A stretch of 64,000 nucleotides of DNA from Radiobacillus kanasensis (GCF_021049245.1 NZ_CP088020.1:3354001-3418000); one strand, 5' to 3'; shown: positions 1 through 8,318, counted from the first letter of the stretch. Made by a program: numbers and translations. The notes: generated by a model from the letters alone, not told the origin.

Positions 1-196
1 CATTCAGTGGGAACTAACATTGCAAGAACCAAATTTTTATCGCTCAAGCTCTTTTTATTAGCTCCTACCCGTAAAAAATAACCTCCCAGAATTCTAGAAG
101 GTTTGTTCAGGTAAAAAAGAATGGTACCTAAAAGTCAAAAAGTTCTCATACTTAATGGGTTGCAAATTCATCAGTTTCCATCTATACTCCGTATTT

Positions 197-1438
197 CTAC
201 GGTTTAGTTGTAGATGAAGGCTGTTGTTCATTTCCTTTATTGTCAACAGAGCCAAGATTCCTATCTTCACGTTGAGGCTCACTCTTGGATGAAGGTTCAT
301 TTTCCTCTTCAACAGCAGATTCCTTTTTCGGTTGATTCTCCGCACTAGGTATTTGCTCTGGAATGTTTTCTTCAGTATTTGTTTGGTTTCCCTCCCTTTC
401 CGTCATGTTATTCGCTCCTTCATTTCTACTATTTCCGCTATCAGAACTAGTTGGGTTATTCTTTAAAGAATTTGAATTTGTCGGAGTTTCATCCTGTTTT
501 TTAGTATCCCTACCTTTTTGTGGGACACCTTTATTAATCGGTGATTCTTGTCTATCATCAAGGGAAGGATTATCCTCCTCTGAATCTTTGTTAGGCTGTG
601 GCTTTTCCTGACCCTGACCTGACTCTGAATTCAATTTAGAATTATCTTTCGTAGAATCTCCCTGCCCCATCTTCCCTTGTTCCTCCGTAACATCTTCCGC
701 CATCATATCCTCTAATTGTCTAACTGATTTATCTTTCACTTCTTCAATATTTTGAACAAGTCCTCTTTCTTTTAATGCTTTATAATGTCTATATTTATTC
801 ACAGATACATGTACACGTTCTGCTTGATCATAAAACTCCTTTGTTTCATTAAATATCTTTACATCTGCAACTATGTTCTGATGTTGAAGTTGAGAACGAA
901 TCCCTTCTGTTATATCTTGTTCAGAAGGTTTTTGACCGTTATCCTTAACCTTCACAATGGTCGTCTCGATTCTCCCTTTTTCTTCTTCCGTTAAATAACC
1001 CTTGGAAATCGCTTCGGATACGATAAGGTTAACCACCTGATAGATGTTTAGATCTTTTGATTCAATGGAGTCGACGATTTTCTCTCCATCGGTATTCAAA
1101 GGCGATAGCTTCACCACGTTTAAATCCTGGTCTAAATGCGCCTCAATACTTGGATTAATGTCAATAGTTGCAATATAATGAGTTTCGGAGTGAACATTAA
1201 GCATCCCATAAGAAAAAAAGGCAATAAATAAAACAGCCACCATCGCTATTGTTGATACAACAACCTTGAAGGGAAATGGGTTTGGGTTCGATTTCGCTGA
1301 ATACGTCACCCTTTCACCCATCATTGGCAGGTCACTTTCGTTTCGTGCGATATTTTTAAACGTGCCATCATCACAAAGAAGAACATATTCGTTCTCCGTC
1401 ACCTTGGTCACGATTCCTTCAATTGTATGTTTTTTCAT
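197..1438 (-). CDS. rsgI: RsgI-type anti-sigma-I factor
   Basis: This is a membrane anti-sigma factor that holds SigI inactive. The 413-residue protein has a cytoplasmic N-terminal RsgI domain (about 1-50), one membrane segment (about 57-80) and an extracytoplasmic domain containing DINPSIE (N95-P96). In known RsgI proteins the bond at this Asn-Pro is self-cleaved. Residues about 230-413 are low-complexity Ser/Asn/Glu/Lys sequence, probably a disordered wall-spanning tail, with no recognisable carbohydrate-binding module. Its ATG overlaps the sigI stop codon by 4 bp, so the pair is translationally coupled. The family call is firm. The signal it senses cannot be read from the sequence. Confidence 0.9.
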   Translation of the reverse strand: MKKHTIEGIVTKVTENEYVLLCDDGTFKNIARNESDLPMMGERVTYSAKSNPNPFPFKVVVSTIAMVAVLFIAFFSYGMLNVHSETHYIATIDINPSIEAHLDQDLNVVKLSPLNTDGEKIVDSIESKDLNIYQVVNLIVSEAISKGYLTEEEKGRIETTIVKVKDNGQKPSEQDITEGIRSQLQHQNIVADVKIFNETKEFYDQAERVHVSVNKYRHYKALKERGLVQNIEEVKDKSVRQLEDMMAEDVTEEQGKMGQGDSTKDNSKLNSESGQGQEKPQPNKDSEEDNPSLDDRQESPINKGVPQKGRDTKKQDETPTNSNSLKNNPTSSDSGNSRNEGANNMTEREGNQTNTEENIPEQIPSAENQPKKESAVEEENEPSSKSEPQREDRNLGSVDNKGNEQQPSSTTKP

Positions 1439-2148
1439 ATTTTCTCACTCCTAGGACCGACTTGAACAAACGTTGAAAGCTGACTCCATTCCGGATTTAA
1501 TTGAATCATAATGATTGTAATCAGGTACTTGCGGTGTCGCTCGATTGATTTGGGTCGGTAGCCTGTCCTTTTTGAAAAAGAAGATATAGGAAATATACAT
1601 TTCTCAATTAATTCATTTACTAGATCGTGATATTTAATAAATTCAGTAGCCATTTCCATGACTTTAATTTGGGTCTTACGATGTTTCGGGCTATGACTTT
1701 CCAACTCTTCAAAAGAAATATTAAAATTCCCCAACTTTTCGTCAAGTTCTAGAATTTCCTCAACGAGAGCCGTAGTGCTGGTTGATTGGTGGTATGACTC
1801 CAATGAGGCTTTCATTTCGGCTTTACTATGTTCTAATTGATCATCATCCGAAGTGATGTGCAAATGACGCTTCTCTTTTCGAAAATAATCAATTAAATCT
1901 CGTTTTATTAAAAGATATACATAATTTAAAAAAGTGCGTCCACTATCATATTCAAACGTGTCTACAGCACGGTTAAAAGCGATCAGGCCAATACTTGTCT
2001 CATCACTGCTCCAGGTTACATATCGTTTACACACATGTCCAACTACGTTCAGAATATAGGGCTTATAATGGCGAATCAAATATTCTCGCTCTAATTCATT
2101 CCCCTTTTTCGCTTCTAATAGAGTTTCTTTTAGTTTTGGATTTTCCAT
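1435..2148 (-). CDS. sigI: RNA polymerase sigma factor SigI
   Basis: A sigma-70 family factor of 237 residues. The N-terminal half carries the region 2 signature (SSDETSIGLIAFNRAVDTF followed by GRTFLNYVYLLIKRDLIDY) and the C-terminal half a helix-turn-helix-like stretch (SFSKRTGYRPKSIERHRKY). In B. subtilis SigI serves heat and envelope stress; in some clostridia it serves polysaccharide sensing. It is encoded directly before its anti-sigma partner, with a 4-bp overlap, and is preceded by the ribosome site AAGGAGGGCAAC. Upstream there is only about 75 bp before the terminator of the previous transcript, so the promoter must lie there; I could not assign it. Confidence 0.93.
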   Translation of the reverse strand: MENPKLKETLLEAKKGNELEREYLIRHYKPYILNVVGHVCKRYVTWSSDETSIGLIAFNRAVDTFEYDSGRTFLNYVYLLIKRDLIDYFRKEKRHLHITSDDDQLEHSKAEMKASLESYHQSTSTTALVEEILELDEKLGNFNISFEELESHSPKHRKTQIKVMEMATEFIKYHDLVNELIEKCIFPISSFSKRTGYRPKSIERHRKYLITIIMIQLNPEWSQLSTFVQVGPRSEKI

Positions 2149-2223
2149 GTTGCCCTCCTTGTAGAACTCTTACCATAAGAGTACTCTACCTTCTATCTGA
2201 GGGTAAACCATTTTTAATAAAGA

Positions 2224-2260
2224 ATAGTACCCCTTTTTTTGGAAAAGTGGGTACTATTCC
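2224..2260 (-). terminator. Rho-independent terminator after the DUF5667 gene
   Basis: On the minus strand GAATAGTACCC pairs with GGGTACTATTC around a loop, followed by a T/A-rich run. It lies 22 bp past the stop of the DUF5667 gene and separates that transcript from sigI-rsgI. Confidence 0.8.
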
Positions 2261-2281
2261 GTTCCACCTTTATATCAGTGG

Positions 2282-3142
2282 TTATGGTCTTCTTGATGTT
2301 CCTTCTTTTTGAGCAGCTGGATTCTGGTTACCTGTGTTTTGTCCGCTTTGCTCAGATTGTTCCGTTTCACCTTCTTGTTCATCACTTTCAACAGGTGTTG
2401 ATGGTTTGTTGTCTTGGGAAGTTGATGTTCGATTACTTTGTTGAGTTTTGCCTTGATTAGCTTCCTCTGTAGCTTCACTTTTTCTCTGCTTTGCTTGCTT
2501 TTGTGCTTGTTCAGCTTTGTCTTTCACTTGTTTTTGTTTTTCCTCAGCTTTTGCTTGTACCTCTTCTTGCTTTTCTTGTGCCTCTTCCGCTTTTGCCACA
2601 GCATCAGCTTGTTTGTCCTCTGCTGCAGTTTGCGCTTCTTCGGCTTTCTTGCGGGCTGCTAAAAATTTTTGCTTGGCCATTTCTTGATTTTCTAATGCTT
2701 TCATAATACCAGCCTTCGCTTCTTCTGGAAGGTCTTCTCGCTTCAATAGTGCTTCTAAATTTTCTGAGCGCTTTTGGCTGCTCTCGACTACAGTCTCTTC
2801 GACAGCTGTTGTGTCTTCTCCGGCTTCTTTTGCTGCCTCCAAGTCTTCTTCTATTTGTCCCACATGTCCTTCATAATCTTCTAGTAACTCTTCTGCCTTT
2901 TCTTCATCCCCTTCTTCAAGGGACAATTCTGCTTCATTTAAACGATCGTCTGCATATTCATCTTGAAGAAGAGCTTTTTCACTATTTTCTTCTGTTAACT
3001 CATATTCCACTTCCTCTATGACACGAGTGGTATCATATAGATCTGAGTTTGGATCGACTACTGTCTCATCCTCAGCTGCATTAACATTTCCTGCAAATAA
3101 TAAAAGTAGCCCAACTGTTACACTAAACACGACTGTTTTCAT
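2282..3142 (-). CDS. Secreted DUF5667-family coiled-coil protein
   Basis: The 286-residue protein has a signal peptide (cleavage near NVNAAED, about residue 23). An acidic helical region resembling DUF5667 (about 30-160) follows, then a long Lys/Glu/Ala/Gln coiled coil (about 160-225, repeated KAEEAQ-like units) and a Ser/Gln/Glu-rich tail. The function is unknown. Repeats such as EEGDEEKAEELLEDYEGHV are typical of this family in Bacillaceae. It lies 18 bp after a lipoprotein gene, and both are downstream of a c-di-GMP riboswitch, so export and a surface or wall role are likely (inference). Family assignment is from memory of the pattern. Confidence 0.7.
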   Translation of the reverse strand: MKTVVFSVTVGLLLLFAGNVNAAEDETVVDPNSDLYDTTRVIEEVEYELTEENSEKALLQDEYADDRLNEAELSLEEGDEEKAEELLEDYEGHVGQIEEDLEAAKEAGEDTTAVEETVVESSQKRSENLEALLKREDLPEEAKAGIMKALENQEMAKQKFLAARKKAEEAQTAAEDKQADAVAKAEEAQEKQEEVQAKAEEKQKQVKDKAEQAQKQAKQRKSEATEEANQGKTQQSNRTSTSQDNKPSTPVESDEQEGETEQSEQSGQNTGNQNPAAQKEGTSRRP

Positions 3143-3160
3143 TGTTATTCCACCTTTTTC

Positions 3161-3664
3161 TTAGAAATAATGTACGTTTTGTTTAAATTCCTCTATAATC
3201 TCTTGGTTGTTTTCATACTCTCCAGAAGGGGTCATAAAGATTAAAATATCAGTTTTTTCCTCTCCACTATTCAAATAGATATCAGTTCGAATTACTTCTT
3301 GATGGTTTGATTTTAAAGAGAGATATGTCTCGGATTCTTCCATTGTCTCACTGTTTGCAAATGACGCTTTCAATTCGCTCTTGATCTCTTCTAATGGCTT
3401 TTCGTTTGAAACAGAGGTTAAGATTGCTTTCACATTCCCATTTTGAAATAGGATATTTTCTTCGCCTTTGTTGGTGGGATTTTGGTGTTGCCAGCCAAGT
3501 GTCTCGGTCACCTTGACTGTCTCGCTTTCGTATAGGTAGTTCGGTTCCTGTTCCGTGTTAACCTCTGCATTGTGCTGTACGTCCTCACCTTTACCACTTT
3601 GGCAAGCTCCTAGAACGAATAAAGAAATAAAAATTAACAGAATTACGCTTGTCCTGCTTTTCAA
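3161..3664 (-). CDS. Small lipoprotein of unknown function, c-di-GMP controlled
   Basis: A 167-residue protein with a lipobox (VLGAC, lipidated Cys21), so it is membrane-anchored on the outer face. The mature part (YLYESETVKVTETLGWQHQN... to the end) is a compact mixed domain without a motif I recognise. The start is TTG, chosen because the site GGAGGTGA lies 4 bp upstream; no ATG is better placed. It is the first gene after the GEMM riboswitch, with about 55 nt of leader between aptamer and start, and is probably co-transcribed with the DUF5667 gene 18 bp downstream. Confidence 0.75.
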   Translation of the reverse strand: MKSRTSVILLIFISLFVLGACQSGKGEDVQHNAEVNTEQEPNYLYESETVKVTETLGWQHQNPTNKGEENILFQNGNVKAILTSVSNEKPLEEIKSELKASFANSETMEESETYLSLKSNHQEVIRTDIYLNSGEEKTDILIFMTPSGEYENNQEIIEEFKQNVHYF

Positions 3665-3715
3665 CCTGTCACCTCCGCCCTTTTATGAATTTGTAGAGAA
3701 AGATTTTTAGCATTG

Positions 3716-3808
3716 TTTCGACGGCAGCTGGCTGACATAGAATGCTCCCTTAGCCCCTTTAGCTTTGCGTCATCATCTTTCAATGATTTTGCCTTTCTCT
3801 CATTATTC
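3716..3808 (-). promoter_or_regulatory. Cyclic di-GMP-I (GEMM) riboswitch
   Basis: Reading the minus strand, the conserved GEMM-I blocks appear in order and at normal spacing: GGCAAAATC, a GAAA tetraloop hairpin (ATCATTGAAAGATGAT), GACGCAAAGC, GGGGCTAAGG, TATGTCAGCCAG and GCTGCCG. I see no terminator between it and the lipoprotein start 55 nt on, so control may act on translation or through P1 pairing with the leader (inference). This is the strongest evidence that the downstream lipoprotein and DUF5667 pair belongs to the motile/sessile programme. Confidence 0.87.
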
Positions 3809-3997
3809 ATTTATCTATACGCAATCTTGTTTGAAATTTAGGGGGTGATGACGGATTTTTTTCGGTCAATGTTTGTCAGATCTAATGGGTAGTGCAAAAA
3901 GTTCTATGAAATACAAGGTGATTCTAAAGTCAGCGGGATGAACTTTATAGAAGCCTTTCTTAAAATACCTCCGCTATCGTTACCTAAACCAAACAAA
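3809..3997. other. Intergenic region upstream of the riboswitch
   Basis: Spacer between the riboswitch and the epuA terminator. It should contain the promoter of the lipoprotein transcript. I found no coding sequence and no convincing -35/-10 pair. Confidence 0.4.
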
Positions 3998-4020
3998 AAG
4001 AGCACATCAAGTGTGCTCTT
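3998..4020 (-). terminator. Terminator of the mbl-flhO-flhP-epuA block
   Basis: AAGAGCACACTTGATGTGCTCTT followed by TTTGTTT on the minus strand. The stem begins at the stop codon of the epuA-like gene. Confidence 0.88.
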
Positions 4021-4382
4021 CAATCCGGATTGCCGGTTACGATATTTTTAATGTGCTTCCATGTATCAAATTCTAATACATCGGCCGCTTTTCCGTCACC
4101 AATAACGCCATATCCCATCATGAGGCCTAAAATCAGGGCGAGGAAACAGAGGGTGGCAACAACGACGATTCGCAACCAAATTGGGAATACTCGGCGTTTT
4201 AAGGTTTTGCCTTTTAGCTTTTCTTCTTTTCTTTTTTGCTTTTGTTCTTGGCCTTCGGCTTTTTCGGCTTTTCGTTGTTGTCGGTCTAGTTTCTTTTCTT
4301 CTTTTTGAAGCTTCTTTTGCTCGCTACGTGTTTTTTGCTCACTTACGGATTCTGACATGGCTTGATGACTCCTTACTTTCAT
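4020..4382 (-). CDS. EpuA-family membrane protein ('DNA-directed RNA polymerase subunit beta' family, PF11772)
   Basis: A 120-residue protein. Residues 1-65 are a highly charged Lys/Glu/Gln cytoplasmic helix. The C-terminal half has one membrane segment (about 70-92, IVVVATLCFLALILGLMMGYGVIGDG) and a short outer tail ending DTWKHIKNIVTGNP. The layout and the GYGVIGDG motif match the small Firmicutes family usually mislabelled as an RNA polymerase beta subunit. It is not a polymerase subunit; the real role is unknown. It follows flhP by 15 bp and is the last gene before a terminator, as in many Bacillaceae. Confidence 0.78.
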   Translation of the reverse strand: MKVRSHQAMSESVSEQKTRSEQKKLQKEEKKLDRQQRKAEKAEGQEQKQKRKEEKLKGKTLKRRVFPIWLRIVVVATLCFLALILGLMMGYGVIGDGKAADVLEFDTWKHIKNIVTGNPD

Positions 4383-4397
4383 TCTTTTCCAAATAGA

Positions 4398-5219
4398 TTA
4401 ACGTAATTGGTTCACTAATCCCATCATTTGATCGTTCATCGAGATGGAACGGGCATTCATTTGGTAAGCTCTTTGCGTTGTCATGAGCTCGGTCATTTGA
4501 TTCGCTAAGTCAACGTTGGATGATTCCAATGCCCCACTTTTCAATTGTACTTCGCCAGGATTTAGATTTTGTACGATAGCTGCTGGATTAATTCCGGCAT
4601 TATCGGGCAATCTAAAATTATTGTCTCCTGAAGCCTCTAATAGACGAGGATTTGTAATCGATACGATGGAAAGCTGATCTTCCACTTGGCGTTGACCGTT
4701 ACGTGTTACTTGGATTTGACCCGTACTTGTAATTTCGATGGAATCGAATCCATCCGCAAGTACAATCGGACCGTTTTCACCAACTAATGGTTGTCCATCT
4801 TGGTTCGTCAGCATCACATGCGTATCATTAATCGGGCTCAAATAAAAGGCACCAGAACGTGTGAAGCGTGTTTCGGTTGCTCCACCTTCGGTTACGTTAA
4901 CTTGAAACCATTGACTTTCATCTAATAGAGCAACGTCTAATGCTCTTCCTGTTGTTTGTACGTTCCCAACTTGTAAATTGGTATTTGTATGTCCAAGCGC
5001 TGCACCGGAACCGATTCGTATTCCGTCTGGAGTGAGACGTCCTTGTGCATTGGCAGGAGAGTTGAGATTGTCAATTTGCTGAAATAACAAAGATGAAAAG
5101 TCTGCTTGACGGCTCTTATAGCCGGATGTGTTTGCATTTGCCATGTTGTGTCCGATTAGATCCAACTTCTTTTGAAGCTGTCCCATTGTAACAGATGCTT
5201 GGTATCCTACTCTACTCAT
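4398..5219 (-). CDS. flhP: Flagellar rod / basal-body protein FlhP
   Basis: A 273-residue flagellar basal-body rod/hook family protein of the FlgG type. The N-terminal rod signature (GYQASVTMGQLQKKLDLIGHNMANANTSGYKS) and the C-terminal FlgE/G signature (SNVDLANQMTELMTTQRAYQMNARSI) are both intact. These terminal helices pack together in the rod outside the cytoplasmic membrane. In B. subtilis FlhO and FlhP form the distal rod and are needed for hook assembly. It lies 12 bp after flhO, in the conserved mbl-flhO-flhP order. Confidence 0.93.
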   Translation of the reverse strand: MSRVGYQASVTMGQLQKKLDLIGHNMANANTSGYKSRQADFSSLLFQQIDNLNSPANAQGRLTPDGIRIGSGAALGHTNTNLQVGNVQTTGRALDVALLDESQWFQVNVTEGGATETRFTRSGAFYLSPINDTHVMLTNQDGQPLVGENGPIVLADGFDSIEITSTGQIQVTRNGQRQVEDQLSIVSITNPRLLEASGDNNFRLPDNAGINPAAIVQNLNPGEVQLKSGALESSNVDLANQMTELMTTQRAYQMNARSISMNDQMMGLVNQLR

Positions 5220-5231
5220 TCATGCTCCCCC

Positions 5232-6050
5232 TTATCGTACTCTTCCAATTTCATTAACAGCCTTATCCATACTTTGATCATATGCTTTCAAAACTTTTTG
5301 ATTCGCTTCAAATAGGCGATAAGCAGACATCATTTCAGTAGCTGTTTGTGCCATATCTACGTTCGAACCTTCTAGATATCCTTGTTGGATGGAGAAGCTA
5401 ATGCCAGCTTGTCCACGCGCTTCCGCTAAAGGTGCACCTTCCGCCCGGTAAAGTCCTTCGCCTTCTTTAATCAAATCATTCACATTCGCGGAGTATGCCA
5501 CCCCGATTGGAACGTTTTGGTTTGGAAGCTGTAATTCACCTTGACCAGTTACTTTGAAATCAACCCCACCAGTTGCGATACGGTTACCTGCTTGGTCCAA
5601 TACATAATAACCTTGGTTTGTCACAAGGTAGCCATCTGCGTCTGCGGTGAAGTTCCCGTTTCTGGTGTAACGAAGCTCTCCCTCAGGGTTTTGCACGGTG
5701 AAAAAGATGCTTCCTGTTTCATCCGGCATCGTCCCATCCACAAGTGCTAAGTCGGTTGACATCGATGTCTGTTTCAAGCTCCCTTGTGAAAAATCAGAGA
5801 CGTTCTCCTGTACATAAACTCCCGTATTTATGGATCCAATTGGTGCGTTCATCGGCACATTAAAAGAACGAGATGTTGGCAGTTTGTTGGACTCCATTCT
5901 TTGAATTAACATTTCCGGGAAGGAACGTAATGTACTTTGATCTTGTTTATATCCTGGTGTCAGTGCATTTGCAATATTATTCGACATCGTCTCTTGGCGA
6001 CGTTGTTGGGCAATCATTCCAGATGCTGCAGTGTAGTAGCCTCTTAACAA
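5232..6050 (-). CDS. flhO: Flagellar rod / basal-body protein FlhO
   Basis: A 272-residue partner of FlhP. The N-terminal signature is LRGYYTAASGMIAQQRRQETMSNNIANALTPGYKQ in outline (residues 2-36) and the C-terminal one is SNVDMAQTATEMMSAYRLFEANQKVLKAYDQSM (about 233-265). Between them is a central beta domain (TRNGNFTADADGYLVTNQGY). It lies downstream of mbl with a 75-bp gap that could hold its own promoter. Both rod proteins are complete and the genes are not clustered with the main fla/che operon, as in B. subtilis. Confidence 0.93.
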   Translation of the reverse strand: MLRGYYTAASGMIAQQRRQETMSNNIANALTPGYKQDQSTLRSFPEMLIQRMESNKLPTSRSFNVPMNAPIGSINTGVYVQENVSDFSQGSLKQTSMSTDLALVDGTMPDETGSIFFTVQNPEGELRYTRNGNFTADADGYLVTNQGYYVLDQAGNRIATGGVDFKVTGQGELQLPNQNVPIGVAYSANVNDLIKEGEGLYRAEGAPLAEARGQAGISFSIQQGYLEGSNVDMAQTATEMMSAYRLFEANQKVLKAYDQSMDKAVNEIGRVR

Positions 6051-6125
6051 GACTTTTCCTCCTCTTTTCCACTTTGAAAGGGAAATTTATTATAGCTAAA
6101 TCTATCTACAATTTTCGCAATGAAG

Positions 6126-7127
6126 TTAAACGATTTTGCGTCTTTCAATTTTATCAATGTTGTCTAACATGATGCCAGTACCTTTTGCTACACAGTTCAT
6201 TGGCTCTTCTGCAAATAATACCGGAACTTTAAGTTCTTCAGAAAGCAGTAGATCCAAACCGTTTAGCAACGATCCACCACCAGTTAGAATAACACCACGG
6301 TCAATAATGTCCGCTGATAGCTCTGGAGGTGTTTGCTCCAATACTGTTTTTGCTGCTTGTACAATTAAGGCAATCGATTCACGCAGTGCTTCTTCAATTT
6401 CATTAGAATGAACCGTAATCGTACGTGGAAGCCCTGTAACCATGTCACGACCACGAATATCGATCGATTCGTCTCTTGCACCAGGGAATACTGTACCAAC
6501 ATTAATTTTAATATCTTCTGCAGTACGTTCCCCGATTAAAAGTTTATATTTACGTTTTACATAATTTAATATTTCAGCATCGAATTTGTCCCCAGCCATT
6601 TTGATCGACTGTGACGTAACGATATCTCCCATAGATAGAACCGCAACATCTGTAGTTCCCCCACCGATATCGACAACCATATTTCCGCTCGGCTGGAAGA
6701 TGTCCATTCCTGCGCCAATAGCTGCTACTTTAGGTTCTTCTTCTAGGTACACTTTTTTACCGCCAGACTTTTCGGCAGCCTCTTTAATTGCTTTTTGTTC
6801 TACTTTTGTTATATTGGTAGGACAACAAATCAGCATACGAGGCTTCGATAAAAATCCACGGACGTTAATTTTATTAATAAAATGTTTTAACATGGCCTCT
6901 GTTACGTCAAAATCTGCAATAACGCCATCTTTTAACGGACGAATTGCTTCTATATTTCCAGGAGTTCGTCCAACCATTCTGCGGGCTGCCTCACCAACCT
7001 CCAATACTTTTCCAGTTGTGCGGTCCATCGCCACGACGGATGGTTCGTTTAGAACGATTCCTTTTCCTTTAACATGAATAAGAACATTCGCAGTTCCAAG
7101 GTCTATTCCTATATCTCGAGAAAACAT
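6126..7127 (-). CDS. mbl: Rod-shape actin homologue Mbl
   Basis: An MreB-family actin (333 residues, the same length as B. subtilis Mbl) that guides lateral wall synthesis. Visible motifs are the phosphate-1 loop DIGIDLGTANVLIHV, phosphate-2 NMVVDIGGGTTDVAVLS and the adenosine loop VILTGGGSLLNGLD. I use the ATG at 7127 (MFSRDIGIDLG). A longer frame begins at a TTG at 7151, but the AGGGAGG ribosome site lies inside that extension, and the shorter start matches the family. It lies between spoIIID and flhO, the standard context that distinguishes Mbl from MreB and MreBH. Confidence 0.95.
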   Translation of the reverse strand: MFSRDIGIDLGTANVLIHVKGKGIVLNEPSVVAMDRTTGKVLEVGEAARRMVGRTPGNIEAIRPLKDGVIADFDVTEAMLKHFINKINVRGFLSKPRMLICCPTNITKVEQKAIKEAAEKSGGKKVYLEEEPKVAAIGAGMDIFQPSGNMVVDIGGGTTDVAVLSMGDIVTSQSIKMAGDKFDAEILNYVKRKYKLLIGERTAEDIKINVGTVFPGARDESIDIRGRDMVTGLPRTITVHSNEIEEALRESIALIVQAAKTVLEQTPPELSADIIDRGVILTGGGSLLNGLDLLLSEELKVPVLFAEEPMNCVAKGTGIMLDNIDKIERRKIV

Positions 7128-7304
7128 GGATTCATAATCCTCCCTACTCAATTTGTTGCGTCGTATCCGTCCTTGAACACAATGCTACTAATTATATAGT
7201 TTATCACAATTTATTTTAATTAGTTACTACAAAATGAAAAAAGGCGAAATTTGTAAAAATTGGTTGTGAAATCGAGTAGGAATGGAGGAAATAGAAAAAC
7301 AAAA
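7128..7304. other. mbl upstream region
   Basis: AT-rich leader of mbl beyond the spoIIID terminator. It must hold the mbl promoter; I see no coding sequence and make no promoter assignment. Confidence 0.4.
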
Positions 7305-7332
7305 GGCTTTCGTCGTGTGTGAGACGAGAGCC
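7305..7332 (-). terminator. spoIIID terminator
   Basis: On the minus strand GGCTCTCGTC pairs with GACGAAAGCC, followed by TTTTGTTTTT. Confidence 0.85.
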
Positions 7333-7355
7333 ATGTTTTTCTTGCAGAAAGAGGC

Positions 7356-7472
7356 CTTGTCTAGCTCCAGCGTCCAGCAACAAGCGAGACTTCCCTCAGC
7401 TTTGTAAGATACCTACTATTCAACATAGTCTTGTTTCCATAAACATGTTGCTAAACGGACGCTTAGGCCTTT
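7356..7472. repeat. Dispersed palindromic repeat (CTAGCTCCAGCG family)
   Basis: The segment opens with TTGTCTAGCTCCAGCGTCC and closes with GGACGCTTAGGCC, with inner arms AGCAACAAGC and GTTGCTAAACGG, giving a long imperfect stem. Sequences starting TCTAGCTCCAGCG and ending GGCGCTT are, from memory, common intergenic repeats in Bacillus and Geobacillus relatives. Only one copy is seen in this window. Confidence 0.5.
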
Positions 7473-7476
7473 CGTA

Positions 7477-7764
7477 TTAACCCACTGGTTCTGCTGGTTC
7501 TTCCGGTTCCATTGATGTATTTAATCTGTATTTCAATTTAGTAGCTTCACCGCCACGCAAATGACGGATTGCTTTATGATGATCGAGGATATGTTTAACT
7601 TCAGCGGCTAATTCGGGGTTAATGTTAGGTAATCTTTCCGTTAAATCTTTGTGGACCGTACTTTTGGAAACACCGAATTCTTTCGCAATTACGCGTACTG
7701 TTTTTCTTGTTTCCACGAGATGCTTTCCGATCCTGATTGTTCTCTCTTTGATGTAGTCATGCAC
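7477..7764 (-). CDS. spoIIID: Sporulation regulator SpoIIID
   Basis: A small DNA-binding regulator of the mother-cell sporulation programme (95 residues here, 93 in B. subtilis). The helix-turn-helix VRVIAKEFGVSKSTVHKDL is intact, followed by the basic helix HHKAIRHLRGGEATKLKY. The start is GTG at 7764 with AGGGAGG 8 bp upstream, as in B. subtilis. A longer frame to 7812 would place that ribosome site inside the gene. A CATATACT string (7839-7847, minus strand) could be a sigma-E -10 element; this is tentative. Confidence 0.95.
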   Translation of the reverse strand: MHDYIKERTIRIGKHLVETRKTVRVIAKEFGVSKSTVHKDLTERLPNINPELAAEVKHILDHHKAIRHLRGGEATKLKYRLNTSMEPEEPAEPVG

Positions 7765-8037
7765 ACCACTCGCCTCCCTGAGTTGTATGTCTAAGGTGTA
7801 AAAATGAGACATGGTGATGGTGATGTTCGTGGTAACAGAAGTATATGGATTTCGAAAAAAGGACGGGGACTTGTGCTAATCATAGTTGCCGTGTTTTGAG
7901 CCCGCAATCTTCACCTCAGACCTTTGTTTTCTTGGTTTGTAACATTTTATTAATAGGGATGGTCAATTATGCCAAATTTTATGGAAAACTTGGGATGAAG
8001 GGGTTTGTAGAGGTTTGTGGGAGGACTAAAAAGGAAA
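7765..8037. other. Intergenic region upstream of spoIIID
   Basis: Holds the spoIIID promoter region (candidate sigma-E -10 near 7840). No gene is seen here; the one open frame in it lacks a ribosome site and overlaps a terminator. Confidence 0.4.
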
Positions 8038-8068
8038 AGGGCTGCCAAAAAGGAAGGGGCAGCCCTAT
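8038..8068 (-). terminator. Terminator of the aimR-like / peptide transcript
   Basis: On the minus strand GGGCTGCC pairs with GGCAGCCC, followed by TTTTCCTTTTT, about 40 bp past the peptide stop codon. Confidence 0.85.
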
Positions 8069-8108
8069 GGGTAGATGCATCTTATTTTATGAGGAGTAGA
8101 TCGGGATA

Positions 8109-8318
8109 TTAACCAATATCACCGTATCCTGGATCTGATTCTTCTGGATCATCCTCTTCATCAGAGTCTGATGCTTCATTATCTGAGGTTCCAGCATCAT
8201 CTGGGGATGTAGTATTCGTGGTCGTTGGAGCGGGATCAACAGAATCCGCCAATGCCATGCTTGGTAGACTTAAGCATAATAAGGCAATTATCGCAAGAAT
8301 CATTACTATCTTCTTCAC
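8109..8318 (-). CDS. Small secreted acidic peptide, candidate signal pro-peptide (AimP/Phr-like position)
   Basis: A 69-residue pre-protein. It has a clear signal peptide (residues 1-24, cleavage after ALA), then a Ser/Thr/Asp/Glu-rich acidic linker, then a C-terminal tail DPGYGDIG that contrasts with the linker. The start is GTG with an excellent site (AAGGGAGGGGAG) 3 bp upstream. It lies 82 bp downstream of an AimR-like receptor, in the same direction, with one terminator after it. In arbitrium systems AimP is the short exported product just downstream of aimR, and the mature signal is its last six residues. By that analogy the signal here would come from the C-terminal tail (inference). 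It is longer than known AimPs (about 43 residues). An unrelated small secreted protein is the alternative. Confidence 0.7.
   Translation of the reverse strand: MKKIVMILAIIALLCLSLPSMALADSVDPAPTTTNTTSPDDAGTSDNEASDSDEEDDPEESDPGYGDIG

Noticed and set aside
2275..2706. Small plus-strand and minus-strand frames across the DUF5667 gene
   Set aside because: Hydrophobic Phe/Leu/Cys-rich frames are the mirror image of the Lys/Glu-rich coiled coil.
7128..7151. Longer Mbl starting at the TTG at 7151
   Set aside because: The AGGGAGG ribosome site lies inside this extension; the ATG at 7127 gives the family's normal N-terminus.
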